Source: Pseudomonas marginalis | Lineage (GTDB): Bacteria > Pseudomonadota > Gammaproteobacteria > Pseudomonadales > Pseudomonadaceae | Assembly: GCF_001645105.1 (NCBI RefSeq) | Contig: NZ_LKEG01000042.1 | Location: 225,618 to 289,617 of the forward strand | Direction of reading: 5' to 3' | Length of the DNA stretch: 64,000 nucleotides | Shown here: in pieces, positions 25,203 to 33,019 of the stretch | Layout: every line of letters starts with the position of its first letter | Numbering within the stretch: the stretch's first letter is position 1 | Made by a program: the position numbers and the translations under genes | The notes under the pieces: model-generated | The model's input: the letters and a program-made list of their open reading frames with translations, nothing else | What the model was told of the DNA's origin: nothing | Database searches by the model: none

Positions 25203-27422
25203 GTGCCCGACGCCATATTGCGCCTAGCCCTGCCCTCGCCCCTGCGCCGCCTGTTCGATTACCGGGCCCCGGCCGGCGTGCTGCGGGCGCAGTTGCAGCC
25301 GGGCATGCGCGTGCGCGTACCGTTCGGGCGCCGAGAGATGATTGGCATCCTGGTAGAAATCGCCGACCACAGCGAAGTGCCGGCCGAGAAGCTCAAGCCG
25401 GCCTTGGCGATCCTCGACGCCACCCCACCGCTGCCACCCACGCTGTTCAAGCTGTGCCTGTGGACCGCCCAGTATTACCAGCACAGCCTGGGCGACACCT
25501 TGAGCTGGGCGCTGCCGGTGCTGCTGCGCCAGGGCGAACTGGCCGAAGCGCGCCAGGAACGCTTCTGGTCGATGGTCCCCGGGGCGCGACTCGACGACCC
25601 GCGCATCGCCCGCGCGCCGCGCCAGCGTGAAGCCTTGGCCACACTGGCGCAGCACCCCCATGGCGTGGCTCACCAACTATTAAGCAAGCTGATGCTGAGC
25701 AAAGACAGCCTCGACCTGCTGTTGGCCAAAGGCATGGTGCAGGTGGAAATCCGCAAGCACGCCCCCGATGCCCGTCACGAACACTGGCTGGCGCAACCGG
25801 AACTGCCGCTGAACCCCGAGCAACGCGCCGCCTATGAGGCGATTCGCGCCGGCTTCGACAGTTTCCACGCCTTCCTGCTGGCCGGCGTCACCGGCAGCGG
25901 CAAGACCGAAGTCTATCTGCAGTTGATCCGCGAAACCCTGCAGGCCGGCAAACAGGCGCTGGTGCTGATCCCCGAGATCAACCTGGGCCCGCAGACCCTG
26001 GCGCGCTTCGAACAGCGCTTCAACGCACGCATCGCGCTGGTGCACTCGGCGGTCAACGACCGTGAACGCCTGGAGTCCTGGCTGGCCGCGCGAGATGGCG
26101 ACGCCGACATTATTATCGGCACCCGCTCGGCCCTGTTTACGCCGATGAAAAACCCCGGGCTGATCATCATCGACGAGGAGCATGACGGCTCCTACAAGCA
26201 GCAGGAAGGCCTGCGCTACCACGCCCGCGACCTCGCACTGGTGCGCGCACGCCAGGAAGACATCCCGATTGTGCTGGGTTCGGCCACGCCGTCCCTGGAA
26301 AGCCTGCACAACGCCTACACCGGCCGTTACGGCCTCCTGCGCCTGAACGAGCGGGCGGGCGGCGCCAAGCAGCCACGTTTCCTGCGCCTGGACGTCAAAA
26401 GCCGCCCGCTGGACAGCGGTATTTCCGGTCCGATGCAACAAGCCATCGGCCAGACCCTCGCCGCCGGCCAGCAGGTGTTGGTGTTTCTCAATCGCCGAGG
26501 TTTTGCGCCGACCCTGCTGTGTCATGACTGTGGCTGGATGTCCGAATGCGAGCGCTGCGATGCGCGCATGACCGTGCACCAGCGCCATGGCGAGTTGCGC
26601 TGCCACCATTGCGGCCATGTGGAACGGGTGCCGCGTCACTGCCCGCAGTGCGGCAAGGTCGACCTGCGACCGGTAGGCGCAGGGACCGAACGGGCCGAAG
26701 AACGCCTGGGCATCCTGTTCCCAGACTACCCGGTACTGCGCGTCGACCGCGACAGCACGTCGCGCAAGGACGCGATGAACCAACTGTTCGCGACCATCCA
26801 GAAAGGCCAGCCGTGCATCCTGATCGGCACGCAAATGCTTGCCAAAGGGCACCACTTTCCACGAGTGACGCTGGTATCGATCCTGGATGCCGATGGCGGG
26901 CTGTTCTCCGGGGATTTTCGCGCCAGCGAACGCATGGCACAGTTGATCGTCCAAGTCGCCGGCCGCGCGGGCCGCGCCGAAGAGCCAGGCCGGGTGATTA
27001 TCCAGACGCACCTGGCCGACCACCCACTGCTGATCCAACTGACGGAACAAGGCTACTTTGCCTTCGCCGAACAGGCGCTCAGCGAACGCCGCGCCGCCGG
27101 CCTGCCGCCGTTTTCCCACCTGGCCTTGCTGCGCGCCGAGGCCCACAAACCGGGGCAAGCAGAGAGCTTTCTGGATGAAGCGTGCAGCGCCGCCGAACGT
27201 TTGCTCGGCGAACTGGGTCTGAGCGGCATCGAACTGCTCGGCCCGGTGCCCGCGCCCATGGAGCGCCGCGCCGGGCGCTATCGGGCTCAGCTACTCTTGC
27301 AGGCAACCTCGCGCGCGCCCCTGCATCGGCTATTAAGTAGCTGGTTGCTTGCCCTGGAGCAAATGCCCAGCGGCCGACAGGTGAGATGGTCGCTGGACGT
27401 TGACCCGGTAGACCTTTATTGA
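25203..27422 (+). CDS. priA: Primosomal replication helicase
   Basis: Superfamily 2 helicase of 739 residues that restarts collapsed replication forks. An N-terminal DNA-binding domain is followed by Walker A GVTGSGKT (about 232), the DEEH box, and the eight-cysteine zinc module inserted in the second helicase lobe (CHDCGWMSECERC to CPQCG). The C-terminal motif QVAGRAGR follows. It starts with GTG at 25203, directly upstream of which there is only a weak ribosome-binding site. It is divergent from rpmE and followed by a palindromic repeat. Confidence 0.96.
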   Translation: MPDAILRLALPSPLRRLFDYRAPAGVLRAQLQPGMRVRVPFGRREMIGILVEIADHSEVPAEKLKPALAILDATPPLPPTLFKLCLWTAQYYQHSLGDTLSWALPVLLRQGELAEARQERFWSMVPGARLDDPRIARAPRQREALATLAQHPHGVAHQLLSKLMLSKDSLDLLLAKGMVQVEIRKHAPDARHEHWLAQPELPLNPEQRAAYEAIRAGFDSFHAFLLAGVTGSGKTEVYLQLIRETLQAGKQALVLIPEINLGPQTLARFEQRFNARIALVHSAVNDRERLESWLAARDGDADIIIGTRSALFTPMKNPGLIIIDEEHDGSYKQQEGLRYHARDLALVRARQEDIPIVLGSATPSLESLHNAYTGRYGLLRLNERAGGAKQPRFLRLDVKSRPLDSGISGPMQQAIGQTLAAGQQVLVFLNRRGFAPTLLCHDCGWMSECERCDARMTVHQRHGELRCHHCGHVERVPRHCPQCGKVDLRPVGAGTERAEERLGILFPDYPVLRVDRDSTSRKDAMNQLFATIQKGQPCILIGTQMLAKGHHFPRVTLVSILDADGGLFSGDFRASERMAQLIVQVAGRAGRAEEPGRVIIQTHLADHPLLIQLTEQGYFAFAEQALSERRAAGLPPFSHLALLRAEAHKPGQAESFLDEACSAAERLLGELGLSGIELLGPVPAPMERRAGRYRAQLLLQATSRAPLHRLLSSWLLALEQMPSGRQVRWSLDVDPVDLY

Positions 27423-27431
27423 ATTGCCCTT

Positions 27432-27524
27432 GTGGCGAGGGAGCTTGCTCCCGCTGGGGTGCGAAGCGGCCCCAACGATTTTGGGAGTGCTCCGCACTCC
27501 AGCGGGAGCAAGCTCCCTCGCCAC
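27432..27524. repeat. Palindromic repeat, type C, between priA and argS
   Basis: Arms begin GTGGCGAGGGAGCTTGCTCC at both outer ends and are inverted relative to each other. The left arm reads on into GGTGCGAAGCGGCCCC. It starts ten bases after the priA stop. It is related in layout to the type A and B elements but different in sequence. Confidence 0.85.
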
Positions 27525-27641
27525 AGGTTAATCGTCTGTGAAGGTCCGACGAAGGTTGGCAAGCCCGCCCTCGCCACGGATAATGCCCAGTTTTTCCACC
27601 TGCGCATCGCGCACCGCCGCTTGCGGTCGAAAGAGAACACC

Positions 27642-29378
27642 ATGAAAGACACCATTCGCCAGCTGATCCAACAAGCCCTCACCCAACTCGTCAACGAAGG
27701 TGTGTTGCCTGAAGGCCTGACGCCGGCGATCCAGGTGGAAAACACCCGCGACAAGACCCACGGCGACTTCGCCAGCAACATCGCGATGATGCTGTCCAAG
27801 CCTGCCGGCATGAAACCGCGCGACCTGGCGGAAAAAATCATCGCTGCGCTGCCTGTCGACGATAGTGTGACCAAGGCCGAAATCGCCGGCCCAGGTTTCA
27901 TCAACTTCTTCCAGAACACCCAGGCGTTGGCCGGCCGTCTCGACGCGGCCTTGGCCGATGCCCGCGTGGGCGTGCGCAAGGCCGGTCCGTCCCAGCGCAC
28001 CGTGGTCGACTTGTCGGCGCCTAACCTGGCCAAAGAGATGCACGTTGGCCACTTGCGTTCGACCATCATCGGCGACGGCGTGGCCCGGGTATTGGAGTTC
28101 CTCGGTGATGAGGTCGTCCGCCAGAACCACGTGGGCGACTGGGGCACGCAGTTCGGTATGCTGATGGCCTACCTGCAGGAAAACCCGATCACCAGCGACG
28201 AACTGTCGGACCTGGAAAACTTCTACCGCGCCGCCAAGAAACGTTTTGACGAGTCGGAAGCGTTCGCCGACCGCGCCCGCGGCCTGGTCGTCAAGCTGCA
28301 AGCCGGTGATGCCGAATGCCTGGCACTGTGGACCAAGTTCAAAGACATTTCGCTGTCCCACTGCCAGAAGATCTACGAACTGCTCAACGTCAAGCTGACC
28401 ATGGCCGATGTGATGGGCGAGAGCGCCTACAACGACGACCTGATCAACGTGGTCAATGACTTGAAGGCAGCGGGCATGTTGGTCGAGAGCAACGGCGCCC
28501 AGTGCGTGTTCCTCGACGAATTCAAGAACGCCGACGACGAGCCGCTGCCGGTGATCATCGTCAAGGCCGATGGCGGCTACCTCTACGCCACCACCGACCT
28601 GGCCGCCGTGCGCTACCGCAGTGGCACGCTCAAGGCTGACCGCGCCCTGTACTTCGTCGACCAGCGCCAGGCCCTGCATTTCCAGCAAGTGTTCGCCGTG
28701 GCGCGCAAGGCCGGTTTCGTGACCCACCCGATGGACATGGAACACATGGGCTTCGGCACCATGAACGGCGCCGATGGCCGCCCGTTCAAGACCCGTGACG
28801 GCGGCACCGTGAAGCTGATCGACCTGCTGACCGAAGCCCAGGAACGGGCCTACACCCTGGTGAAGGAGAAGAACCCTGAGCTGGCCGAGGCTGACCTGCG
28901 CAACATCGCCCGCGTGGTGGGCATTGGTGCGGTGAAATACGCCGACCTGTCCAAGCACCGCACCAGCGACTACAGCTTCAACTTCGACCTGATGCTCAAC
29001 TTCGAAGGCAACACCGCGCCGTACCTGCTGTACGCCTACACCCGCGTGGCCGGCGTGTTCCGCAAGCTGGGCAAGGACTTCAGTGAAGTCGAAGGCCAGA
29101 TCGACCTGCAAGCGCCGCACGAACAGGAACTGGCCGCCAAGCTCGCGCAATTTGGCGAAGTGCTGAACAGCGTGGGTGAAAAAGGCACGCCGCATATCCT
29201 CTGCACCTACCTGTACGAAGTCGCCGGCCTGTTCTCCAGCTTCTACGAGAACTGCCCGATCCTCACCGCCGACGACGAAGCCCAGAAGCAAAGTCGCCTG
29301 CGCCTCGCCGCACTGGCTGGACGGACCCTCAAGCAAGGCCTGGAATTGTTAGGCCTGGAAACCCTGGAGCGTATGTAA
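27642..29378 (+). CDS. argS: Arginyl-tRNA synthetase
   Basis: Class I synthetase of 578 residues. It shows the N-terminal Add-1 domain (THGDFASNIAMMLSK), the HIGH-type motif HVGH in KEMHVGHLRSTIIGD, and the region equivalent to KMSKS around YADLSKHRTSDYSF. It ends with the DALR anticodon-binding domain. The ATG at 27642 has AAGAGAA upstream. An open extension back into the repeat is not translated sequence. ftsN follows immediately. Confidence 0.97.
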   Translation: MKDTIRQLIQQALTQLVNEGVLPEGLTPAIQVENTRDKTHGDFASNIAMMLSKPAGMKPRDLAEKIIAALPVDDSVTKAEIAGPGFINFFQNTQALAGRLDAALADARVGVRKAGPSQRTVVDLSAPNLAKEMHVGHLRSTIIGDGVARVLEFLGDEVVRQNHVGDWGTQFGMLMAYLQENPITSDELSDLENFYRAAKKRFDESEAFADRARGLVVKLQAGDAECLALWTKFKDISLSHCQKIYELLNVKLTMADVMGESAYNDDLINVVNDLKAAGMLVESNGAQCVFLDEFKNADDEPLPVIIVKADGGYLYATTDLAAVRYRSGTLKADRALYFVDQRQALHFQQVFAVARKAGFVTHPMDMEHMGFGTMNGADGRPFKTRDGGTVKLIDLLTEAQERAYTLVKEKNPELAEADLRNIARVVGIGAVKYADLSKHRTSDYSFNFDLMLNFEGNTAPYLLYAYTRVAGVFRKLGKDFSEVEGQIDLQAPHEQELAAKLAQFGEVLNSVGEKGTPHILCTYLYEVAGLFSSFYENCPILTADDEAQKQSRLRLAALAGRTLKQGLELLGLETLERM

Positions 29379-29379
29379 G

Positions 29380-30081
29380 TTGGCTGCCAAGAAAAAACCT
29401 GCACCCAAGCGCGGCGCCAGCCGCTACCAGGCCCCAGCGAAAAAGCCGATCCCGGGCTGGTTGTGGATGGCGATCGGCCTTACGGTCGGCGCGTTTGTCG
29501 TGTTTCTGATGAAGCTGGACCCCGGCCAGGGTGACGACGTCAAACGCGTCAAACAGGAGCAGCAGAAAGCCACCAAAATGGCCGAAGCCAACAAGACCGC
29601 ACCAAGCCCGACGGCACCGGTGAAGCCGAAGTACGACTTCTACACGCTGCTGCCGGAATCGGAAGTGATCGTGCCGCCTGACGCCGTTCCGGAGAAAACC
29701 CTGCCGACACCGCAAGTGCCGACCACACCGGTGACCCCGGCGGAAGCGGCAAAAATCGACACCGCGCGTGCCCAGGCTGCACTGGCCGGGATTACGCCGC
29801 CGCCAGCCCCGCCGGTAGCAGAGACCAAGGCCGCACCGGTGACCAAGTTCTTCCTGCAGGCGGGCTCGTTCCCGAAACAGGCGGACGCGGATCGCGTGCG
29901 GGCGCAGATCATTCTGCTGGGCCAGACGGTGACGGTAGAGTCCGGCACGGTGAAAGAGGCGACGTGGTATCGCGTGCTGGTGGGGCCGTTCAGCAACCGT
30001 GAACAACTGACCGTGGCGCAGAAACAATTGGCCGGCGCCGGGTTTAGCAACCTGTTGTTACAACAACGCCAGAGCCGCTGA
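29380..30081 (+). CDS. ftsN: SPOR-domain cell-division protein, FtsN-like
   Basis: Bitopic inner-membrane protein of 233 residues. It has a Lys/Pro-rich cytoplasmic tail, a membrane helix at about 27-45, a Pro/Thr/Ala-rich periplasmic linker (about 60-155) and a C-terminal SPOR domain (KFFLQAGSFPKQADADRVRAQ) that binds septal peptidoglycan. It starts with TTG one base after the argS stop, so translation is coupled. The order argS-ftsN-hslV-hslU is standard in Pseudomonas and supports the FtsN assignment. Confidence 0.9.
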   Translation: MAAKKKPAPKRGASRYQAPAKKPIPGWLWMAIGLTVGAFVVFLMKLDPGQGDDVKRVKQEQQKATKMAEANKTAPSPTAPVKPKYDFYTLLPESEVIVPPDAVPEKTLPTPQVPTTPVTPAEAAKIDTARAQAALAGITPPPAPPVAETKAAPVTKFFLQAGSFPKQADADRVRAQIILLGQTVTVESGTVKEATWYRVLVGPFSNREQLTVAQKQLAGAGFSNLLLQQRQSR

Positions 30082-30104
30082 CCTTCAGCCAACCTGGATC
30101 AAAT

Positions 30105-30192
30105 GTGGGAGGGGGCTTGCCCCCGATAGCAGTAGATCAGTCAACATTTTCGGTGACTGACACACTGCCATCGGGGGCAAGCCCCCTCCCAC
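30105..30192. repeat. REPIN, type A, copy 3
   Basis: Inverted pair with GTGGGAG ends outermost, between ftsN and the hslVU promoter. The arms are perfect complements. Confidence 0.9.
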
Positions 30193-30264
30193 ATTTGGTT
30201 TTGCACCGCTCTGGAATGTGTGTCAGACCGATAAACACCACTCGTCCGCCATAAACCCCTACAG

Positions 30265-30291
30265 TTGAAATCCCCCCCACCACCCCCATAT
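30265..30291 (+). promoter_or_regulatory. Heat-shock (sigma-32) promoter of hslVU
   Basis: TTGAA (30265-30269), a 14-base spacer and CCCCATAT (30284-30291). This matches the RpoH consensus CTTGAA-N13-15-CCCCATNT very closely. It ends about 50 bases before the hslV start, as expected for this heat-shock protease operon. Confidence 0.82.
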
Positions 30292-30338
30292 CAGTTTCCA
30301 TCAGGGCATTTTCGCCCCGCTGCGTGGAGACTCTCCCC

Positions 30339-30869
30339 TTGACCACCATCGTTTCAGTACGTCGCCACGGCAAAGTCGTCATGGGCGGCGACGGCCAGGT
30401 TTCCCTGGGTAATACCGTGATGAAAGGCAACGCCAAGAAAGTGCGTCGCCTGTACCACGGCCAGGTTCTCGCAGGCTTTGCCGGCGCTACCGCCGACGCC
30501 TTCACCCTCTTCGAGCGCTTCGAAGGCCAGCTTGAGAAACATCAGGGCCACCTCGTGCGTGCCGCCGTCGAACTCGCCAAAGAGTGGCGCACCGACCGCT
30601 CCCTCAGCCGCCTGGAAGCCATGCTGGCCGTCGCCAACAAAGACGCTTCCCTGATCATCACCGGTAACGGCGATGTGGTTGAGCCTGAACATGGCCTGAT
30701 CGCCATGGGTTCCGGCGGTGGCTACGCCCAAGCCGCAGCCAGCGCACTGTTGAAGAAAACCGACCTGTCGGCCCGCGAAATCGTCGAGACCGCCCTGGGC
30801 ATCGCCGGTGATATCTGCGTGTTCACCAACCACAACCAGACCATTGAGGAGCAGGACCTCGCCGAGTAA
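30339..30869 (+). CDS. hslV: ATP-dependent protease, peptidase subunit
   Basis: Peptidase of 176 residues that forms the double hexamer of the HslUV protease. The TTG start at 30339 places Thr2 (MTTIVSVRRHGKVVMGGDG) as the N-terminal nucleophile after Met removal. GGAG lies at 30325-30328. The in-frame ATG at 30324 would bury the catalytic Thr and is rejected. Proteasome-like motifs include the GFAGATADAF and GSGGGYA blocks. hslU follows after 37 bases. Confidence 0.96.
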   Translation: MTTIVSVRRHGKVVMGGDGQVSLGNTVMKGNAKKVRRLYHGQVLAGFAGATADAFTLFERFEGQLEKHQGHLVRAAVELAKEWRTDRSLSRLEAMLAVANKDASLIITGNGDVVEPEHGLIAMGSGGGYAQAAASALLKKTDLSAREIVETALGIAGDICVFTNHNQTIEEQDLAE

Positions 30870-30906
30870 GCCGTAGGCTTATTCGCGCTTGAGGCCGCCA
30901 AACACT

Positions 30907-32244
30907 ATGTCCATGACTCCCCGCGAAATCGTCCATGAACTCAACCGCCATATCATCGGCCAGGACGATGCCAAGCGCGCCGTTGCCATTGCGCTGCGTA
31001 ACCGCTGGCGCCGGATGCAACTGCCCGAAGAACTGCGCGTTGAAGTAACGCCGAAGAACATCCTGATGATCGGCCCGACCGGCGTCGGTAAAACCGAAAT
31101 CGCCCGTCGCCTGGCCAAGCTGGCCAACGCGCCGTTCATCAAGGTCGAAGCCACCAAGTTCACCGAAGTGGGCTACGTCGGCCGCGACGTCGAGTCGATC
31201 ATTCGTGACCTCGCCGACGCCGCCTTGAAGCTGCTGCGCGAACAGGAAATGACCAAGGTCAGCCACCGCGCCGAAGACGCCGCCGAAGAACGCATCCTCG
31301 ATGCCCTGCTGCCACCGGCCCGCATGGGCTTCAACGAAGACGCCGCGCCGGCCTCGGATTCCAATACCCGCCAGCTGTTCCGCAAGCGTCTGCGTGAAGG
31401 CCAGCTGGACGACAAGGAAATCGAGATCGAAGTCGCCGAAGTCTCCGGCGTCGACATCTCTGCGCCGCCTGGCATGGAAGAAATGACCAGCCAGTTGCAG
31501 AACCTGTTTGCCAACATGGGCAAGGGCAAGAAGAAAAGCCGCAAGCTCAAGGTGAAGGAAGCGCTGAAACTGGTGCGCGACGAAGAAGCCGGGCGCCTGG
31601 TGAATGAGGAAGAACTCAAGGCCAAGGCCCTGGAGGCGGTCGAGCAGCACGGCATCGTGTTTATCGACGAGATCGATAAGGTCGCCAAGCGCGGTAACTC
31701 GGGCGGCGTGGATGTGTCCCGTGAAGGCGTACAGCGCGACCTGCTGCCGCTGATCGAAGGCTGCACCGTGAACACCAAGCTGGGCATGGTCAAGACCGAC
31801 CACATCCTGTTCATCGCCTCCGGTGCGTTCCACCTGAGCAAGCCAAGCGACCTGGTGCCGGAGCTGCAAGGTCGCCTGCCGATTCGCGTGGAGCTCAAGG
31901 CGCTGACCCCGGGCGATTTCGAACGCATCCTCAGCGAGCCGCATGCGTCGCTCACTGAGCAGTACCGTGAGCTGCTGAAAACCGAAGGCCTGGGCATCGA
32001 GTTCCAACCGGACGGCATCAAGCGCCTGGCGGAGATCGCCTGGCAGGTCAACGAGAAGACCGAGAACATCGGTGCGCGTCGCCTGCACACCTTGCTGGAG
32101 CGCTTGCTGGAGGAAGTGTCCTTCAGCGCCGGTGACCTGGCAGGTGCGCAGAATGGCGAAGTGATCAAGATCGACGCGGATTACGTCAACAGCCACTTGG
32201 GCGAATTGGCGCAGAACGAAGACTTGTCGCGCTACATTCTGTAA
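30907..32244 (+). CDS. hslU: ATP-dependent protease, ATPase/unfoldase subunit
   Basis: AAA+ unfoldase of 445 residues that feeds substrates to HslV. Walker A GPTGVGKT (about residue 60), an intermediate I-domain rich in charged residues (about 110-240), Walker B IVFIDEIDKV, and the C-terminal LSRYIL tail that docks into HslV are all visible. The ATG at 30907 gives MSMTPREIVHEL, and an upstream ATG at 30889 is less likely. Confidence 0.97.
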   Translation: MSMTPREIVHELNRHIIGQDDAKRAVAIALRNRWRRMQLPEELRVEVTPKNILMIGPTGVGKTEIARRLAKLANAPFIKVEATKFTEVGYVGRDVESIIRDLADAALKLLREQEMTKVSHRAEDAAEERILDALLPPARMGFNEDAAPASDSNTRQLFRKRLREGQLDDKEIEIEVAEVSGVDISAPPGMEEMTSQLQNLFANMGKGKKKSRKLKVKEALKLVRDEEAGRLVNEEELKAKALEAVEQHGIVFIDEIDKVAKRGNSGGVDVSREGVQRDLLPLIEGCTVNTKLGMVKTDHILFIASGAFHLSKPSDLVPELQGRLPIRVELKALTPGDFERILSEPHASLTEQYRELLKTEGLGIEFQPDGIKRLAEIAWQVNEKTENIGARRLHTLLERLLEEVSFSAGDLAGAQNGEVIKIDADYVNSHLGELAQNEDLSRYIL

Positions 32245-32272
32245 GCCTCACACAGAATCGCTTCGCTTCAAT

Positions 32273-32359
32273 GTGGGAGGGGGCTTGCCCCCGATAGCGG
32301 TTTGTCAGACAGATATATGCTGACTGACACACTGCTATCGGGGGCAAGCCCCCTCCCAC
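32273..32359. repeat. REPIN, type A, copy 4
   Basis: Inverted pair with GTGGGAG ends outermost, between hslU and the DUF971 gene. Confidence 0.9.
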
Positions 32360-32392
32360 ATGTTGAAGCCGGTTTCTTCAGGATCATTACCT

Positions 32393-32770
32393 ATGTCCAA
32401 ATTCCCCACCGCGGTAAACCTGCACAAAACCTCCAACACCCTCGGCCTCACCTACGGGCCCGACGAGGTGTATCAACTGTCTGCCGAACTGCTGCGCACC
32501 CACTCGCCTTCCGCCGAGGTCCAGGGCCACGGTAAACCCATCCTGCAATTCGGCAAGCTCAACGTCCGGTTGACCAAGATCGAACCGGCCGGCCAGTACG
32601 CACTGAAATTGACCTTCGACGACGGGCATGACAGCGGACTATTCACCTGGGACTACCTCTACCAACTGGCCGTGCGTCAGGATGCACTGTGGGCTGATTA
32701 TCTCGCCGAGCTCAAAGCGGCCGGCAAAACCCGCGACCCGAGCGAGTCGGTCGTCCGCCTGATGCTCTAG
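32393..32770 (+). CDS. DUF971 / gamma-butyrobetaine hydroxylase N-terminal-like protein
   Basis: Protein of 125 residues containing the small fold that forms the N-terminal domain of gamma-butyrobetaine hydroxylases. Visible blocks are LTYGPDEVYQLSAELLR, a VRLTKIEPAGQYALKLTF strand and the HDSGLFTWDYLYQLA segment typical of the family. The ATG at 32393 follows AGGA at 32380-32383. It is found next to hslU in many Pseudomonas. Related small proteins have been linked to iron-sulfur or scaffold roles, but no function is assigned here. Confidence 0.82.
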   Translation: MSKFPTAVNLHKTSNTLGLTYGPDEVYQLSAELLRTHSPSAEVQGHGKPILQFGKLNVRLTKIEPAGQYALKLTFDDGHDSGLFTWDYLYQLAVRQDALWADYLAELKAAGKTRDPSESVVRLML

Positions 32771-32833
32771 TCCAGGCCTCTTGCTCATTAGTGGGCATTT
32801 TCTAATCGCTTCTGCTTGAATGCCCTGTCGCGT

Positions 32834-32848
32834 GACCAAAGATTGGTC
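32834..32848. promoter_or_regulatory. Palindrome upstream of phaC1, candidate operator
   Basis: GACCAA (32834-32839), AGA, TTGGTC (32843-32848): a perfect 6-base inverted repeat. The right arm doubles as a -35 hexamer, with TAAACT at 32865-32870 16 bases further. It could bind the TetR-type PhaD. Binding is inference. Confidence 0.45.
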
Positions 32849-32867
32849 CGCTTGCGAAAAAAATTAA

Positions 32868-32935
32868 ACTCGGGTAACCAATGGAGCTGGCAAGTTCCCT
32901 GCATTTGACGATGCGGTATCAACGGTCACCCGAGT
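32868..32935. promoter_or_regulatory. Inverted repeat flanking a sigma-54-like site upstream of phaC1
   Basis: ACTCGGGTAACC (32868-32879) is the reverse complement, with one mismatch, of GGTCACCCGAGT (32924-32935). Between them lies TGGCAAGTTCCCTGCA (32888-32903), which keeps the GG-N10-GC spacing of a sigma-54 promoter. A sigma-54 promoter has been described upstream of phaC1 in P. aeruginosa. Confidence 0.5.
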
Positions 32936-33019
32936 CGCAGTACCAGGCGTGTGTTGTGTATCGAAACTTCGTACGCAGCGGTACCCGGTACTCGTCTTTC
33001 GGACAATGGAGCGTCGTAG

